Source of the DNA: Chitinophaga niabensis | Lineage (GTDB): Bacteria > Bacteroidota > Bacteroidia > Chitinophagales > Chitinophagaceae | Reading direction: 5' to 3' | NCBI RefSeq assembly: GCF_900129465.1 | Contig: NZ_FSRA01000001.1 | Location: 1,674,001 to 1,738,000, forward strand | DNA length: 64,000 nucleotides | Part shown: piece after piece, positions 62,334-64,000 of the stretch | How the letters are laid out: every line of letters begins with the position of its first letter | How positions within the stretch are numbered: the first letter of the stretch is position 1 | Notes under the pieces: model-generated | The model's input: the letters and a program-made list of their open reading frames with translations, nothing else | The model's database searches: none | Told to the model about the DNA's origin: nothing | Translations under genes and position numbers: made by a program

Positions 62334-63296
62334 ATGGAGAAAGACAGGATATTTTTAAGTGACGCCCTTCAAGGGATGAAACAGCTTCCAGATAACAGCA
62401 TTCAATGCTGCGTAACCAGCCCCCCTTACTGGAAAGCACGTGACTATAATATTGATGGACAATATGGCATGGAGGCATCTCCGGCATTATACGTTCAACA
62501 GCTTGTTGCAGTCTTTAATGAGGTGAAACGGGTTCTTAAGCCAAACGGGACGCTGTGGCTGAACGTAGCCGATGTATATTGGACTGATGCTCACCGAAAA
62601 GGTAGAAATGGCCATCACAATCCAAAATATAAAAAGCCGGGCCAGTCCAATGCCAGTATAGACGTTCAGGATTCCATCTTCGACAATCTAAAAGCAAAAG
62701 ATCTGATAGGTATCCCATGGATACTTGCATTTGCTTTGCGTAATGCGGGGTGGCATTTGAGACAGGATATCATCTGGCACAAACCCAATGCTATGCCTGA
62801 ACGTGTTGTTGACCGGTGCGCAAAGAGCCATGAGTATCTATTTCTTTTCAGCAAGTCTGCACGTTATCTGTTTAATCCAAAGGCCATTCGTGAACCAGCT
62901 GCATATGACGGTCGGAAAGATACCATTTGCAAAGGCTCTCCTAAATATAGAGGCCAGAATATAACATTCAGTGGAAATGCCCATCCCAGGTGGCAGCTGG
63001 ATGATAACGGCCTTTTTGTGAGAAATAAAAGATCGGTCTGGAGCATCCCTTTAAAACCATTCTCAGGGCCACACGTTGCACCATTTCCTGAACAATTACC
63101 ATTGACCTGCATTATTGCGGGAACTGACGAGGGAGATACTGTTCTTGACCCTTTTATGGGCGCGGGAACAACTGCCATTGCCGCTAAAAGACTGAAGCGG
63201 TATTTCATAGGATTGGAATTGAATCCGCAATCTATCAGCATTGCGGAAAAAAGGCTTTTGGATTCATTTGGCTTATTTCAAAAAGGCATGTACTAA
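62334..63296 (+). CDS. Orphan DNA methyltransferase (beta class) in the tra operon
   Basis: About 320 residues from MEKDRIFLSDAL. The catalytic motif IV is TSPPYW near the N-terminus, and the AdoMet-binding motif I (LDPFMGAGTTAIAA) lies near the C-terminus, the circularly permuted order of the beta class. SPPYW favours N4-methylcytosine, but N6-adenine cannot be excluded. No restriction endonuclease gene lies beside it, so it probably protects the element from host restriction or acts as an epigenetic switch. It lies 54 bp after traJ and 127 bp before traK, so it interrupts the usual order. Confidence 0.85.
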   Translation: MEKDRIFLSDALQGMKQLPDNSIQCCVTSPPYWKARDYNIDGQYGMEASPALYVQQLVAVFNEVKRVLKPNGTLWLNVADVYWTDAHRKGRNGHHNPKYKKPGQSNASIDVQDSIFDNLKAKDLIGIPWILAFALRNAGWHLRQDIIWHKPNAMPERVVDRCAKSHEYLFLFSKSARYLFNPKAIREPAAYDGRKDTICKGSPKYRGQNITFSGNAHPRWQLDDNGLFVRNKRSVWSIPLKPFSGPHVAPFPEQLPLTCIIAGTDEGDTVLDPFMGAGTTAIAAKRLKRYFIGLELNPQSISIAEKRLLDSFGLFQKGMY

Positions 63297-63423
63297 TAGC
63301 AGAATACTATGAAGAATACAGAAATGAAATTTCCTCTTGCCCGGTCTAAAATAATGACATATTGACAAAGTAGTCGAAATGAAGTGATAAATAATTGAAC
63401 TGTGAGAATGAAATGTGTGAGTG

Positions 63424-64000
63424 ATGTTCAAAATGATGAAAAATGTAGATGTGGCCTTCCGCTACATTAGAGCTATAAGTTTGTTAACAGCTGGTGGCTG
63501 TATAGTGATCTGTTCATTGATCATTTATAAAAGCTATGAGTTGGCCGGTAAAACCCAGGACAGGATCTATGTGCTTGCCGGAGGAAAGGTATTGGAAGCC
63601 TTTGCTTCAGAAAGAAAAGACAACATTGGTGTAGAGGGCCGTGATCATGTAAAAATGTTTCATTTCTATTTCTTCACCTTAAGCCCAGATGAAAAGGCCA
63701 TTCAGCAAAATATCAATAAGGCTTTGTACCTGGCAGACCGATCTGCCAAGAGCCAGTATGATGACCTTAAGGAGCGGAATTATTACAGCAATCTTATCAG
63801 CGGCAATGTCAATCAGACTATTCAGGTAGATTCCGTAATGCTGGATACTCAGCAGTACCCCTACTACTTCCGCTGCTTTGCCAGCCAGGAACTTACCCGC
63901 CCAACTTCAATCGTGCAACGTAGGCTGGTCACAGAAGGTTTTCTCCGGAATGTCAGCAGAAGCGAAAACAACGCGCATGGATTCCTGGTGGAGCGCTGGA
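63424..64000 (+). CDS. traK: TraK, VirB8-like conjugation protein (3' end outside window)
   Basis: The open frame starts MFKMMKNVDVAFRYIRAISL, has one membrane helix (GGCIVICSLIIYKSYEL) and runs to the last base of the window without a stop (192 complete codons). The start MFKxMKNxDxAFRxIR and the QYDDLKERNYYSNLISGNVNQ and PYYFRCFASQELTRP stretches are the hallmarks of Bacteroidetes TraK, which resembles VirB8. The tra operon therefore continues downstream. Confidence 0.9.
   Translation, partial: MFKMMKNVDVAFRYIRAISLLTAGGCIVICSLIIYKSYELAGKTQDRIYVLAGGKVLEAFASERKDNIGVEGRDHVKMFHFYFFTLSPDEKAIQQNINKALYLADRSAKSQYDDLKERNYYSNLISGNVNQTIQVDSVMLDTQQYPYYFRCFASQELTRPTSIVQRRLVTEGFLRNVSRSENNAHGFLVERW

Larger units (their letters stand above)
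9152..64000. mobile_element. Conjugative element (ICE or plasmid) of the Bacteroidetes Mob/Tra type, boundaries not in view
   Basis: MobA/MobB/MobC, a toprim protein and a DUF932 protein at 9216-16612, and TraE, F, G, I, J and K at 49856-64000, are the backbone of Bacteroidetes conjugative transposons and related plasmids. Roughly 32 kb of cargo lies between. The right end is beyond 64000. The left end may be anywhere from the repeat cluster near 4000 to the terminator at 9152. No integrase or replication initiator is visible, so integrated element and plasmid cannot be separated. An alternative is that two elements or a rearranged element are present. Confidence 0.75.

Noticed and set aside
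1..64000. CRISPR array, IS element or integrase
   Set aside because: No regularly spaced repeats, no transposase-like DDE or tyrosine-recombinase motifs were seen on either strand.

Overview
The window looks like DNA from a Bacteroidota bacterium, most likely a Chitinophaga-like member of the Chitinophagia. The evidence is a SusC/SusD pair with an ECF sigma/FecR switch, an outer-membrane beta-barrel family receptor, Bacteroidetes-type Mob and Tra genes, a bacterial terpene cyclase, and mostly weak or absent Shine-Dalgarno sequences. The genus is inference. No rRNA, tRNA, CRISPR array, insertion sequence, integrase or plasmid replication gene was found.

Layout. (1) 1-3931 looks like ordinary chromosome: the end of an outer-membrane receptor gene, a two-component system (kinase and OmpR-type regulator) and a PAP2 phosphatase. 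(2) 3932-9150 is variable: a cluster of palindromes and direct repeats, a DUF4238 protein, a six-TM hybrid histidine kinase and, convergent with it, a class I terpene synthase. (3) 9216-16612 is the mobilisation and maintenance part of a conjugative element, mostly on the minus strand: coupling protein MobC, relaxase MobB, accessory MobA, a candidate oriT, a toprim/primase-like protein, a DUF932 protein and its partner. (4) 16613-20955 holds structured noncoding DNA and a run of small exported or lipoprotein genes of unknown role. (5) 21342-30965 is a nutrient-uptake or exported-peptide cassette: ECF sigma, FecR, STN-bearing SusC, SusD, a TlpA-like thioredoxin, two paralogous small exported proteins with two cysteines each, and a MauE/DoxX-like membrane protein. 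(6) 31321-38708 is mixed cargo: an AraC-type DNA-binding domain, a hexapeptide acetyltransferase, a lipoprotein with a JAMM-like motif and its two companions, a double-HTH regulator, a membrane protein with a HEPN-like end, and two copies of a 66-68 bp palindromic repeat. (7) 38772-46524 is DNA repair: an imuA-imuB-dnaE2 mutasome operon behind a perfect palindrome, a divergent ATP-dependent DNA ligase, a small HTH protein and a CoiA-like protein. (8) 46773-64000 has a Crp/Fnr regulator, a possible element regulator, then a long plus-strand tra operon (TraE, F, G, I, J and the start of K) that runs off the window.

The Mob and Tra parts clearly belong to one type of Bacteroidetes conjugative element (ICE or plasmid), but they are about 36 kb apart, with repair and uptake cargo between them. 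The least explained part is inside the tra operon. Five ORFs with shared modules and lysine/arginine-rich tails sit between traF and traG. A second paralogous pair with basic tails follows traG. The TraI-like gene is present three times, and an orphan DNA methyltransferase lies between traJ and traK.
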